Part shown: piece by piece, positions 1 through 7,409 of the stretch
Position numbering within the stretch: the stretch's first letter is position 1
Layout of the letters: each line of letters begins with the position of its first letter
Source of the DNA: DATCDR01 sp036510575
GTDB lineage: Bacteria > Actinomycetota > Acidimicrobiia > Acidimicrobiales > Bog-793
Direction: 5' to 3'
Length of the DNA stretch: 17,791 nucleotides
Assembly: GCA_036510575.1 (NCBI GenBank)
Contig: DATCDR010000015.1
Coordinates: 1 to 17,791, forward strand
The notes under the pieces: model-generated
The model's database searches: none
Told to the model about the DNA's origin: nothing
What the model saw: only the letters and a program-made list of their open reading frames with translations
Program-made: the position numbers and the translations under genes

Positions 1-563
1 AGCTCGCTGACGTAGGGGTCGTAGGCGAGCAGGTGCAGACCGAAGGCCTTCGCTCGCCTCGCTGTGCACCGGGCGACGTTGCCAAAGCCGTAAAAGCCGA
101 GGGTCTGTCCCAACAGGCGCGGACGCACGCTCAGCACCGGGCGGCCGTTGTGCCACTCGTCCTGGCTCGCCATCCGTGACATCTGCCGCGTCATTCGTGC
201 GACGTCGAGGAGCAACATCATCGCGTGGTCAGCAACCTCTTCGATGAACACGTCGGGGACATTCGTGACCACGATGCCTGCCCTCGTAGCTGCCTCGACA
301 TCGACCATGTCCACGCCGACGCTTCCGACGCCGATAACCGAGCACTGCTCCAAGGCGTCGATGATCTCCGCATCGATGCGCATGCCCCACGAAGTCATGA
401 GTGCATCCGCGTCGTGGGCGCCCTTCGCGAACTCGGCCGGCGTGTCCGCGTGGACCTCGACGATGTCGGCGATCGGCGCAAGTGCCTCGAGTTCCCACGA
501 CCAGTCCTGCTCTACGGTCTGTGCCTGCCTGGGAAGCCTAATTGCGACTTTTTTCTTCGTCAT
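1..563 (-). CDS. D-2-hydroxyacid dehydrogenase, NAD-binding (C-terminus cut by window edge)
   Basis: This is a member of the D-isomer-specific 2-hydroxyacid dehydrogenase family (phosphoglycerate, glyoxylate and formate dehydrogenase relatives), which interconvert 2-oxoacids and D-2-hydroxyacids with NAD(P)H in the cytoplasm. I translated the minus strand from the ATG at 563; 187 residues are visible and the frame is still open at base 1. The substrate-domain signature GVGSVGVDMVDVEAA (about 78-92) and VTNVPDVFIEEVADHAM (about 99-115) are typical. The Rossmann loop GFYGFGNVAR is at about 156-165; its third glycine is Ala. YDPY at 181-184 supplies the ribose-binding Asp. The catalytic Arg, Glu and His lie beyond the edge. 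An in-frame ATG at 581 is an alternative start. The gene follows the DapA-fold gene on the same strand after about 156 bp, so they may be co-transcribed. The family is firm; the substrate is unknown. Confidence 0.9.
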   Translation of the reverse strand, partial: MTKKKVAIRLPRQAQTVEQDWSWELEALAPIADIVEVHADTPAEFAKGAHDADALMTSWGMRIDAEIIDALEQCSVIGVGSVGVDMVDVEAATRAGIVVTNVPDVFIEEVADHAMMLLLDVARMTRQMSRMASQDEWHNGRPVLSVRPRLLGQTLGFYGFGNVARCTARRAKAFGLHLLAYDPYVSE

Positions 564-582
564 TCTCGGCCCAACCCCCATT

Positions 583-595
583 CGAAACGGTTTCG
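583..595. promoter_or_regulatory. Possible LacI-type operator palindrome
   Basis: CGAAACGGTTTCG is a perfect inverted repeat: CGAAAC and GTTTCG around one central base. It lies 20 bp upstream of the ATG at 563 of the 2-hydroxyacid dehydrogenase. LacI-family operators in actinomycetes often look like this (GAAAC..GTTTC around a CG-rich centre). The role as operator is inference from shape and position. Confidence 0.35.
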
Positions 596-719
596 TGCTG
601 TGCGCCGATCAACGACGCGTCGACGGCCCAACCCGGCACTGACGATAATCCGTTCCCCGCACCTAGGTTCGACGAAACCGAACTGACGGCCTTAGCGACC
701 GGACTGGCCGAGGCCACGC

Positions 720-1649
720 TCAGATCAGGCCTGCGGCGCTGCCCATCTCGTCGATCTCGGGAATATGCAGCGCGAGCGCGCCGGTCGCGAAGCGCTGCAC
801 CTCGGCGTCGTCTGGCAGCAGATGCGGCTCGCGCATTCCGCCCGCCCACCCTGGCAGCTTGAACGCTGCCATCGCCATCTTGACCCAGCGATGCCCCCAG
901 TTCGGGTTCCGTTCACCGACGAGCTGCACGAACCGCTTGATGTCTGCGTAGATCGCGCCCGCCTCGGCCAGGTCGCCCCGCTCCCAGCAGTCCATGTACC
1001 TTCTAAAGGTACGCGGAATGAAGTTCGCCTCGACGGCGGTTAAGCCGGTCGCCCCCATCGCGAACAAGTTGAGCGAGCCTGCAACCGTGACGTAGGTCTC
1101 CACCTCGCGCGCGAGGGCGTCCTTTAGGTTTATGAAGAAGATGTCATCGGATTGCCCGGCAAAATTCACCGTTACAACCTGCGGGAACTCGTTGCAGAGC
1201 TGAGCGACCACCCCCGCACTCGGCGAGTAGCCGATCGCGGTGTTGGGGGCGAGGGCGACGGGATAGTCGATCACCTCGAAGATGCGGGCGAAGTACTGGA
1301 AGTACTCGGCATCGTTCGGTCGAGCCACGTGCCAGGCGGGGGGACCGTAGATGTTCACGTGGTCCACTCCTGCTTCGACGCCGAGCCTGCATATCTCGAT
1401 CGTGTCGAGCGCTGTGTGTCGTTCTGGTCCGTTTGCGCCGACGAACACCTTTCCCTTGCAGACCTCGACACCGAGCTCGTAGACGCGTGCGATCTCCTCT
1501 ACCGACAACGTGAAACCCTCGAGCGGGCTCGAGCACATATAGACGCCGATATTGGCGTCGACGAAGCGCTGGAAAAGAGCTCGCATCGCGTCCTCATCGA
1601 GACGACCGTCAGGTGTGAACGCGGTCGTGTTCCGACAGTGCAGCTCCAT
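720..1649 (-). CDS. DapA/NanA-superfamily (dihydrodipicolinate synthase-like) protein lacking the Schiff-base lysine
   Basis: The protein has 309 residues, the usual length for the DapA family of TIM-barrel aldolases. The start is the ATG at 1649, which has AGGTGG about 8 bases upstream; a longer open frame exists but its extra N-terminus looks non-coding. The family pattern is recognisable along the length: SSPLEGFTLS (about 40-49) aligns with the DapA GTTGESATLN loop, VNIYGPP (98-104) with the VTPYYNRP strand, and the later stretch ending ATGLTAVEANFIP with GGHGVISVTANV. By my hand alignment to E. coli DapA, Lys161 becomes Asn162 (VVTVNFAGQSDD), Tyr133 becomes Ala134, Tyr107 becomes Gly102 and Thr44/Thr45 become Ser41/Pro42. 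Schiff-base aldolase chemistry is therefore unlikely. It diverges from the Rieske oxygenase gene and precedes the 2-hydroxyacid dehydrogenase. The fold is firm; the reaction is unknown. Confidence 0.88.
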   Translation of the reverse strand: MELHCRNTTAFTPDGRLDEDAMRALFQRFVDANIGVYMCSSPLEGFTLSVEEIARVYELGVEVCKGKVFVGANGPERHTALDTIEICRLGVEAGVDHVNIYGPPAWHVARPNDAEYFQYFARIFEVIDYPVALAPNTAIGYSPSAGVVAQLCNEFPQVVTVNFAGQSDDIFFINLKDALAREVETYVTVAGSLNLFAMGATGLTAVEANFIPRTFRRYMDCWERGDLAEAGAIYADIKRFVQLVGERNPNWGHRWVKMAMAAFKLPGWAGGMREPHLLPDDAEVQRFATGALALHIPEIDEMGSAAGLI

Positions 1650-1741
1650 CCGCCCCACCTCTCGCGATCTGATGCCACGCGGCGCGTCCGGGGCTCTGCG
1701 GAGCTTGTCGGAAGGGCGCGGATCTTCGCGACGGCAGCGTA

Positions 1742-1747
1742 TGTCAA
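1742..1747 (-). promoter_or_regulatory. Candidate -35 box for the DapA-fold gene
   Basis: On the minus strand the sequence reads TTGACA, a full match to the sigma-70 -35 consensus, about 95 bp upstream of the start at 1649. No good TATAAT match follows at 16-18 bp. It may therefore depend on an activator, which fits the dyad immediately upstream of it. Confidence 0.35.
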
Positions 1748-1750
1748 CCC

Positions 1751-1784
1751 ATTGGCTGCCGCAATTGATCTTCACTCCGCCAAT
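1751..1784. promoter_or_regulatory. ATTGGC...GCCAAT dyad, candidate activator site
   Basis: ATTGGC at 1751-1756 and GCCAAT at 1779-1784 form a perfect 6-bp dyad with a 22-bp spacer. Read on the minus strand, one arm sits 3 bp upstream of the TTGACA box. The palindrome CAATTG lies inside at 1762-1767. A dyad abutting a -35 element is the usual place for an activator such as a LysR-type regulator; which regulator would bind is unknown. Confidence 0.4.
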
Positions 1785-2065
1785 AGCTAGACCCGCGCGG
1801 GCCTCTAACCAGGTCACTTGGAGGAAACCACTGGATTTTGAGCAGCGACTCGCACCTTGGCCAAAACGCAGCGATCCCCGCCTCGGAGCCGTTGATCGTT
1901 CTGGTGCAAGCAGAGCAGAGAGATGTATGCGAGGTCCCACAGAGTCTCCCTCTCCTCATGGGGCAAACAAAGCCCTGCACATCGCGCTCGAAGGCTTCAT
2001 CCAAGCGAGGCGAGCTCGATGCAGCGAGCGCTACCACCGCGGCGACGATCAAACACCGCCCCACG

Positions 2066-2074
2066 GCCAATAGC
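2066..2074. repeat. Second copy of GCCAATAGC, near the Rieske oxygenase start
   Basis: GCCAATAGC occurs at 1779-1787 and again here, in the same orientation, 287 bp apart in one divergent spacer. This copy is 50 bp upstream of the oxygenase start, close to where its promoter should be. It could be a shared binding site for coordinated control of both transcripts; a 9-bp match could also be chance. Confidence 0.35.
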
Positions 2075-2123
2075 GCTGGTGGAGTATGGTTTAACGCGTT
2101 CGCGATCGAAGGTGGGGTGGGCG

Positions 2124-3446
2124 ATGCTGTCACAAGAGGACAACGAAATTCTCACGAGAACTGGGCCAGGCACGCTCATGGGCGCGCTGTTGCGCCGGTA
2201 CTGGGTTCCTGCGTGCCTAAGCGAAGAGATCGCCGAGCCCGACGCACCGCCGGTACGCGTGAAGTTGCTCGGCGAGTCCTTGGTCGCATTTCGTGACACC
2301 AACGGCGACGTGGGTCTACTTGACGAGCTTTGCCCGCATCGGGGTACGTCGCTGTTCTTCGGACGAAATGAGGAGTGCGGCCTGCGTTGCGTGTATCACG
2401 GCTGGAAGTTCGATTCCACGGGGCAGTGCGTGGACCAACGAAGCGAGATCCGTAGCTTTGCGAGCCGCATCAAGGCCCGCGGCTATCCCACGCATGAGTC
2501 GGGCGGAATCATCTGGACCTACATGGGACCGGCGGAGTCGATGCCGGTCTTTCGCAATTTCGGGACCGAGACGCTGCCCAAAGAGTCGGTTACCGCGTCC
2601 AAGGAGTTTCTTGAGTGCAACTGGGTGCAGGCCCTTGACGGGGAGCTCGACAGCGCGCACATCTCGAACCTGCACAGCTTTCGCGCGATGAGCGAGATCG
2701 AGCCAGATGGCACCGACGAGCCGGGTTACCCCTCGAACTTCGAGTCAATGCGATTCTGGGACTTCGATCCGAAGCCTCGTCTCGAGATCGACGAGACCTG
2801 GTACGGCTTCCGCTACGCGGGACTCCGAAAGACTCCGAACGGCCACACCCACGTCCGAGTGACCGCTTGCGTGCTGCCATTCTCGGCGCTCATCGCGTCG
2901 ATCCCCTTCGGCACTCGCCAGATTGCGGTCATTCCTCGTGACGACGTGACCGCGCTTCGCTACACCTTCGCGACCCAGCCGCCGAGCAACCCTCGAAACC
3001 TGGGCGGACCCGCATTTTTCAACGAGCCGAGCTACCCCTATGTGCAAAATTCGCAGTCAGGTGTACTTGGTCGCCCCTACACAATGGACAACGACTACCT
3101 CGTTGATCGTGAGACACAGCGCTCGGTGAGCTTTTCCGGCATTCCGAACTTCAAGAGCCAGGACCTGATGGCGACCGAGACTGCCGGGCCGATCTACGAC
3201 CGGACGCTCGAACACCTCGGAGGAACCGATACGGCGGTCGCGCACTATCACGACCTGTTGATCAATTCGGCGAAGGACCTCGCACTTGGCAAGGAGCCGC
3301 CGGCGATCGCGGAGCACCTCGATTACCGCGAGATCCGCTCGGCGGAAAAGGTTCTCGCTCCGGACGAGGACTGGCGCCTGCTCGGAACGAGTGCGGACCC
3401 AATCGTCCAAGAGGTCACGCGCGGAAGCGAATCGGAGCAACGCTAA
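2124..3446 (+). CDS. Rieske [2Fe-2S] aromatic-ring-hydroxylating oxygenase, alpha subunit
   Basis: This 440-residue protein is a Rieske non-haem iron oxygenase large subunit of the phthalate dioxygenase/phenoxybenzoate dioxygenase type, which inserts oxygen into aromatic rings or O-/N-methyl groups using electrons from a separate reductase. The Rieske cluster is complete: Cys70 and His72 in CPHRG, then Cys89 and His92 in CVYHGW, with 16 residues between His72 and Cys89. The mononuclear iron site is in NWVQALDGELDSAHISNLH: His179 and His184 as ligands and Asp176 as the bridging acid to the neighbouring Rieske centre. The start at 2124 has GGTGGGGTGG just upstream; a longer frame runs back to 1923 but its translation is atypical. 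No reductase or ferredoxin gene is nearby, so electrons come from elsewhere. The formyl-THF-type gene follows 189 bp downstream. The substrate cannot be read from sequence; O-demethylation is one possibility. Confidence 0.95.
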   Translation: MLSQEDNEILTRTGPGTLMGALLRRYWVPACLSEEIAEPDAPPVRVKLLGESLVAFRDTNGDVGLLDELCPHRGTSLFFGRNEECGLRCVYHGWKFDSTGQCVDQRSEIRSFASRIKARGYPTHESGGIIWTYMGPAESMPVFRNFGTETLPKESVTASKEFLECNWVQALDGELDSAHISNLHSFRAMSEIEPDGTDEPGYPSNFESMRFWDFDPKPRLEIDETWYGFRYAGLRKTPNGHTHVRVTACVLPFSALIASIPFGTRQIAVIPRDDVTALRYTFATQPPSNPRNLGGPAFFNEPSYPYVQNSQSGVLGRPYTMDNDYLVDRETQRSVSFSGIPNFKSQDLMATETAGPIYDRTLEHLGGTDTAVAHYHDLLINSAKDLALGKEPPAIAEHLDYREIRSAEKVLAPDEDWRLLGTSADPIVQEVTRGSESEQR

Positions 3447-3635
3447 ACCCCAACCGAGCTGGCCCGAGCCAGAAGTCAAGCGGCAGCGACTCGGCACGAC
3501 GGAGTCGCGAGGGACGACGCGTCAGGTCTCGACGCCAGCCGAAATGTCGCTAGCACTGCAGCGTGGCTGCGGCTAACGCTCTGGACTAAGCCTCGAGGTT
3601 AGGAAAACCGCTCTCAAGATCGAGGTTCACGCGCC

Positions 3636-4568
3636 GTGCGAGTCGCAATCATTGGCCAACAGCCGTTCGGCAAGGCCGTCCTAGAAGCGTTGCTCGGGCG
3701 TGGCGACGACGTTGCCGGGGTCTTTTGCGCACCCGAAGGTGCAGGCTCGCGACCTGACGCGCTGCGAGCTGCCGCCGAAGCGCTCGGCCTCAACGTGATT
3801 CAACTGCCGAGCTTGCGAGGCGATGCCGCGCACGTGGCGATCCGAGACCTTGACGTGGACCTCGCGGTGATGGCCTACGTATTGCAGTTCGCTCCACAGT
3901 CGTTGCTCGAAGTCCCTCGTCACGGAACGATCCAGTACCACCCGTCCCTCTTGCCAAAGCACCGTGGGCCGAGTTCGATCAACTGGCCGATCATCAAGGG
4001 CGAGACGTATACCGGCCTGACGATCTTTCGCCCAACCGACGGACTCGACGAAGGTCCGATAATTCTTCAAAAAGTCGTCGACATCACACCAGAAGACACC
4101 GTCGGGACCCTTTATTTCAACCGCCTCTTCCCCCTCGGCGTTGACGCCCTCGTGGAAGCTGCCGATCTTGTGTTCTCGGGTCGCCATCGCGAGCGCTCCC
4201 AAGACGAGAACGAAGCAACCTACGAGGGGTGGTGCCGCGACGAATCTGCCCGGATCGACTGGAACCACCACGGCGACCTGATCTACAACCTCATTCGAGG
4301 TTGCGACCCATCGCCGGGCGCTTGGACCCGCCTCGAAGGAGAGAAGCTCTACTTCTTCGACGCCAAGAAGACGCTGACGCGCCGGTTTGCCGACGTCGTC
4401 GGCCAGCCCGGCGAAGTCCTGGGCTTTGATGAGGAACGTGCGCTCGTTGCGGTCCGCGGCGGCGTGTTAGAGATTGCTCGCGTTCGTATTGGCTCGGATC
4501 CAAAAGGTGGCGCTGCCACCGTTCTTCGATCGATCGGAGTCACTGCGGGCACCGTCATGGACTCCTAG
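3636..4568 (+). CDS. Formyltetrahydrofolate-type hydrolase/formyltransferase (stand-alone)
   Basis: The 310-residue protein has a formyltransferase N-domain and an Fmt-type C-domain. It resembles the N-terminal hydrolase domain of 10-formyltetrahydrofolate dehydrogenase (ALDH1L1) more than ordinary Fmt: YHPSLLPKHRG (101-111), SSINWPIIKGE, DGLDEGPIILQK (135-146), EATYEGW and IRGCDPSPGAW all have close counterparts there. His102 and Asp138 fall at a constant offset of four from His106 and Asp142, the catalytic residues of that enzyme. No aldehyde dehydrogenase domain follows. The likely reaction is hydrolysis of 10-formyl-THF, or formyl transfer to an amine. The start is GTG at 3636 with CGAGG about 10 bases upstream. 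It lies downstream of the Rieske oxygenase gene on the same strand, so a link to one-carbon units released by that enzyme is possible. A true Met-tRNA formyltransferase is less likely because no def gene is adjacent. Confidence 0.88.
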   Translation: MRVAIIGQQPFGKAVLEALLGRGDDVAGVFCAPEGAGSRPDALRAAAEALGLNVIQLPSLRGDAAHVAIRDLDVDLAVMAYVLQFAPQSLLEVPRHGTIQYHPSLLPKHRGPSSINWPIIKGETYTGLTIFRPTDGLDEGPIILQKVVDITPEDTVGTLYFNRLFPLGVDALVEAADLVFSGRHRERSQDENEATYEGWCRDESARIDWNHHGDLIYNLIRGCDPSPGAWTRLEGEKLYFFDAKKTLTRRFADVVGQPGEVLGFDEERALVAVRGGVLEIARVRIGSDPKGGAATVLRSIGVTAGTVMDS

Positions 4569-4921
4569 GTCAGAAAACGGCGCCAAAGGGTGCTGCGCAG
4601 GACCGGGCGGCGAGCCGGCAAAGAGAATGCCGGTAGAACTGAGCGACATCGCTCCGACAAATCTGGGCGACGGCCGCAATTCGACCCACCGCCCTCCCCT
4701 TGGCAAGCCGGCGATAAGTGCCGCTGAGCTGGGCAACAGGTCGCTAAAGGCGCTTCGAACGACGAACTGTCTACCCGACGCACCCGCGCGCGGGCGGCGA
4801 AACAGCTCATCTCGCGCTTGCAACTCGTCGCCTCGGTCGAGCTCGAGCCGCGCCGCTGTCGGAATATGCGCGCTAACGAGAGCGTTGTTTAATCACCACG
4901 TAAGTGAAGTTTGGAGAGTAG
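4569..4921. other. Intergenic region upstream of lon
   Basis: I see no credible gene in these 353 bp; the open frames are Arg/Ser/Pro-rich and resemble no protein I know. The last 40 bp are notably less GC-rich and should hold the lon promoter and leader. I could not assign clear -35 and -10 boxes or a HAIR/HspR-type heat-shock operator. GGAG at 4913-4916 is the lon ribosome binding site. Confidence 0.5.
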
Positions 4922-7288
4922 ATGACCGAATACCAAGAAAATCTGCCACTTATGCCGATCACCCAGGGGGTCGTATTCCCCGGCATGCTCGTGCCGCTCG
5001 CGCTCGAGACCGACGAAGCGCGCGCCGCCGTCGAGGCGGCGGGGTCGGCAGGTGGCCGGCTCGTGCTCGTGCCGCACATTGATCGCCGTTACTCGTCGGT
5101 CGGCGTTGTCGCCGAGATCGTCCAAGCTGGCGAAGCTGATGGTGGGACGAGCGTTGTGGTGGTTCGCGGGGAGCGCCGGGTGAGTATTGGCGCCGCTGCG
5201 CCTACTACCGGAGACGCACTGTGGGTAAGTATCGAAGCAGTCGCACCGGACTACCGCAACGAAGCAGTCGACGAACTTGCCCGCGAGTACCGCGCCGTCC
5301 TCGAGAGCACCCTTGTGTCTAGAGGCGCTCGACAACTCGCTGAGCAGCTGCGGCAAGTGAGCGACCCGGGACAGACAGCAGATCTCGCCGGCTACTCCCG
5401 CGACTTGAGCCTTGAGCAGAAAGTCCAGGTTCTCGAGACACTTGACGTCGAGGAGCGGCTGCGGCTCGTTCTCGGCTGGGCTCGGGAGGTCCTAGCTGAC
5501 CTCGCACTTCGTGACCGGATCAAGGTCGACGTCGAAGAGAGCCTGGAAAAGACACAGCGCGAGTTCCTGCTGCGGCGCCAACTAGAAGCGATCCGCAAGG
5601 AACTGAACACCCTCTCCGGCGAGGCCGAGGACGACGAGCGGGAGGACTACCGAGCCCAGCTCGCTTCCCGCAACCTGCCCGAGAAGGTCCGCGCGGCAAT
5701 CTCGCGCGAGCTCGACAAGCTCGAACGTACCAACGAGCAGAGCCCTGAGCAGGGCTGGATCCGCACATGGCTCGATACGGTCTTCGAACTGCCATGGGGG
5801 GAGGAGTCTCCCGACCGCCTCGACATCGCCGAGGCCAGCTCGATCCTCGATGCCGACCACGATGGCCTTCGCGACGTCAAGGACCGCATCTTGGAGCATC
5901 TGGCAGTAAAGAAACTCCAAGACGAGCGATCGATCACGCCCGTCGGTCGAGGTAGTGGCGCGATCCTCGCCCTTGTCGGTCCCCCAGGAGTGGGCAAGAC
6001 CTCGCTTGGAGAGTCAATCGCCCGCGCGCTCGGGCGCTCCTTCGCACGGGTCGCCCTCGGCGGCGTGCACGACGAAGCCGAGATCCGTGGCCACCGTCGC
6101 ACCTACGTCGGTGCGCAGCCGGGTCGCATCGTGCGAGCATTTCGCGAGGCAGGAACGATGAACCCCGTGATCCTCCTCGACGAGGTCGACAAGATGGGCA
6201 GCGACTACCGGGGAGATCCCTCCTCGGCCCTGCTCGAGGTCTTGGACCCTGCCCAGAACCACACGTTCCGCGACCACTACCTAGAAGTCGACTTGGACCT
6301 CTCCAAGGTGCTGTTCATCGCTACTGCCAATGTGGCTGACACGATCCCCGGACCCCTCTACGACCGCCTGGAGGTGATCCGCCTGGACGGGTACACCGAG
6401 GCCGAGAAGGTCGCGATCGCTCGCAACCACTTGCTCCCCCGCCAACTAGAGCGAACTGGGCTGCGAGCCGAAGAAGTGACGATCGACGACGAGGCGTTGT
6501 CCGGGATCGTCGCCGACTACACCCGGGAGGCAGGTGTCCGCTCGCTCGAACGCGAGCTTGGCCACCTGCTCCGAAAAGTGGCGACCAAGATCGCTTCGGC
6601 GAGCGTCGACACTCCCGTCGAAGTGACGGTGGCTTCGCTTCGAGAGTGGCTAGGCAGGCCGCGCTTCTTCTTCGAGGCAGCGGATCGAACTGCCGTCCCT
6701 GGCGTCGCGACGGGCCTGGCCGTGACAGGAGCAGGTGGTGACGTGCTCTTCATCGAGGCGACCTCTATCGAGGGCCGAGAGGGCCTGACCCTTACCGGCC
6801 AACTCGGTGACGTGATGAAGGAGTCCGCAGAGATTGCGCTCTCTTACGTCACCTCACACGCCGCCGAACTCGGCATCGACCGAGCGGCGTTCGAGAATCG
6901 TCGATTCCACATCCACGTGCCGGCGGGCGCGGTTCCAAAAGACGGCCCATCGGCTGGAGTCACGATGACCAGCGCGCTCACGAGCCTCTTAACCGGACGA
7001 CCGGTTCGACCAGTCGTCGGGATGACTGGTGAGATCACGCTGCAAGGAAGAGTCCTCCCGATCGGTGGAATCGTGCAGAAGGTTCTGGCCGCTCACCGCG
7101 CCGGGTTAACAGAGGTCATCTTGCCCAAACGCAATGGCGCCGAGCTCGAGGATCTGCCCGAGGGCGTTCGTTCGGCGATGACCTTCCATCTGGCGGAGAA
7201 TGTCTCCGACGTCCTTTCGATCGCACTTGCCCCTGAGACGACCAAGGACGCCCCGACGGAGTGGCTGGCCGAGCACGCCGCTGCCTAG
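4922..7288 (+). CDS. lon: ATP-dependent protease Lon (LonA type)
   Basis: This is a full-length 788-residue Lon, a cytoplasmic AAA+ protease that degrades misfolded and short-lived regulatory proteins. The N-domain begins LPLMPITQGVVFPGML, followed by the coiled-coil segment around ESLEKTQREFLLRRQLEAI. The AAA+ module has Walker A GPPGVGKT at 353-360 and Walker B VILLDEVDKM with Glu421; the conserved Lon segment RRTYVGAQPGRI lies between them. The protease domain has the Ser-Lys dyad: Ser677 in PKDGPSAGV and Lys720 in GGIVQKVLAAHRAG. There is no membrane anchor, so it is LonA rather than LonB. The start has GGAG five bases upstream. The neighbours suggest no dedicated partner; two tandem hairpins lie 43-121 bp past the stop. 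Confidence 0.98.
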   Translation: MTEYQENLPLMPITQGVVFPGMLVPLALETDEARAAVEAAGSAGGRLVLVPHIDRRYSSVGVVAEIVQAGEADGGTSVVVVRGERRVSIGAAAPTTGDALWVSIEAVAPDYRNEAVDELAREYRAVLESTLVSRGARQLAEQLRQVSDPGQTADLAGYSRDLSLEQKVQVLETLDVEERLRLVLGWAREVLADLALRDRIKVDVEESLEKTQREFLLRRQLEAIRKELNTLSGEAEDDEREDYRAQLASRNLPEKVRAAISRELDKLERTNEQSPEQGWIRTWLDTVFELPWGEESPDRLDIAEASSILDADHDGLRDVKDRILEHLAVKKLQDERSITPVGRGSGAILALVGPPGVGKTSLGESIARALGRSFARVALGGVHDEAEIRGHRRTYVGAQPGRIVRAFREAGTMNPVILLDEVDKMGSDYRGDPSSALLEVLDPAQNHTFRDHYLEVDLDLSKVLFIATANVADTIPGPLYDRLEVIRLDGYTEAEKVAIARNHLLPRQLERTGLRAEEVTIDDEALSGIVADYTREAGVRSLERELGHLLRKVATKIASASVDTPVEVTVASLREWLGRPRFFFEAADRTAVPGVATGLAVTGAGGDVLFIEATSIEGREGLTLTGQLGDVMKESAEIALSYVTSHAAELGIDRAAFENRRFHIHVPAGAVPKDGPSAGVTMTSALTSLLTGRPVRPVVGMTGEITLQGRVLPIGGIVQKVLAAHRAGLTEVILPKRNGAELEDLPEGVRSAMTFHLAENVSDVLSIALAPETTKDAPTEWLAEHAAA

Positions 7289-7330
7289 TCGCGCTTTCGC
7301 CGATGCACGCCCTAGTGCGGTGTGCGCCGC

Positions 7331-7361
7331 CATCACGAGCGAAGAACAGTCGAGCGTGATG
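7331..7361 (+). terminator. Hairpin 1 downstream of lon
   Basis: CATCACG (7331-7337) and CGTGATG (7355-7361) form a perfect 7-bp stem with a 17-base loop, beginning 43 bp after the lon stop. There is no U-tract. With the stronger hairpin just after it, this may mark the end of the lon transcript or protect its 3' end. Confidence 0.35.
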
Positions 7362-7368
7362 AAGTGAA

Positions 7369-7409
7369 TGACCGGCTCATCGGCAGACATTGTGCCGATG
7401 AGACGGTCA
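7369..7409 (+). terminator. Strong hairpin 2 downstream of lon
   Basis: Two 17-base arms (7369-7385 and 7393-7409) pair at 16 of 17 positions around a 7-base loop (7386-7392); the only mismatch is G75/A103. The core is CTCATCGGCA against TGCCGATGAG. No run of T follows, so it is not a classical intrinsic terminator, but actinobacteria often use such U-less hairpins. Confidence 0.55.

Larger units (their letters stand above)
1650..2123. other. Divergent intergenic region between DapA-fold and Rieske oxygenase genes
   Basis: These 474 bp separate two divergently transcribed genes. I see no convincing gene: open frames here are extensions of the neighbours with atypical, Arg/Ser-rich translations. 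The region holds the TTGACA box and dyad described separately, a second GCCAATAGC copy at 2066-2074, and the palindrome AACGCGTT at 2093-2100. Candidate ribosome binding sites lie at both ends. Confidence 0.6.

Noticed and set aside
613..622. Perfect palindrome CGACGCGTCG
   Set aside because: Short CG-only palindromes are expected often in DNA of this composition, and nothing in its position gives it a role.
1650..1940. N-terminal extension of the DapA-fold protein to 1940
   Set aside because: The extra 97 residues cover the divergent promoter region and resemble no family; ATG 1649 has AGGTGG in place.
1923..2123. N-terminal extension of the Rieske oxygenase to 1923
   Set aside because: The 67 extra residues are Arg/Ser-rich and unlike any Rieske protein, while 2124 has a strong ribosome binding site and a canonical N-terminus.
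4467..4823. Minus-strand open frame between the formyltransferase and lon
   Set aside because: It overlaps the formyltransferase end antisense, lacks a good ribosome binding site and has no recognisable motif.
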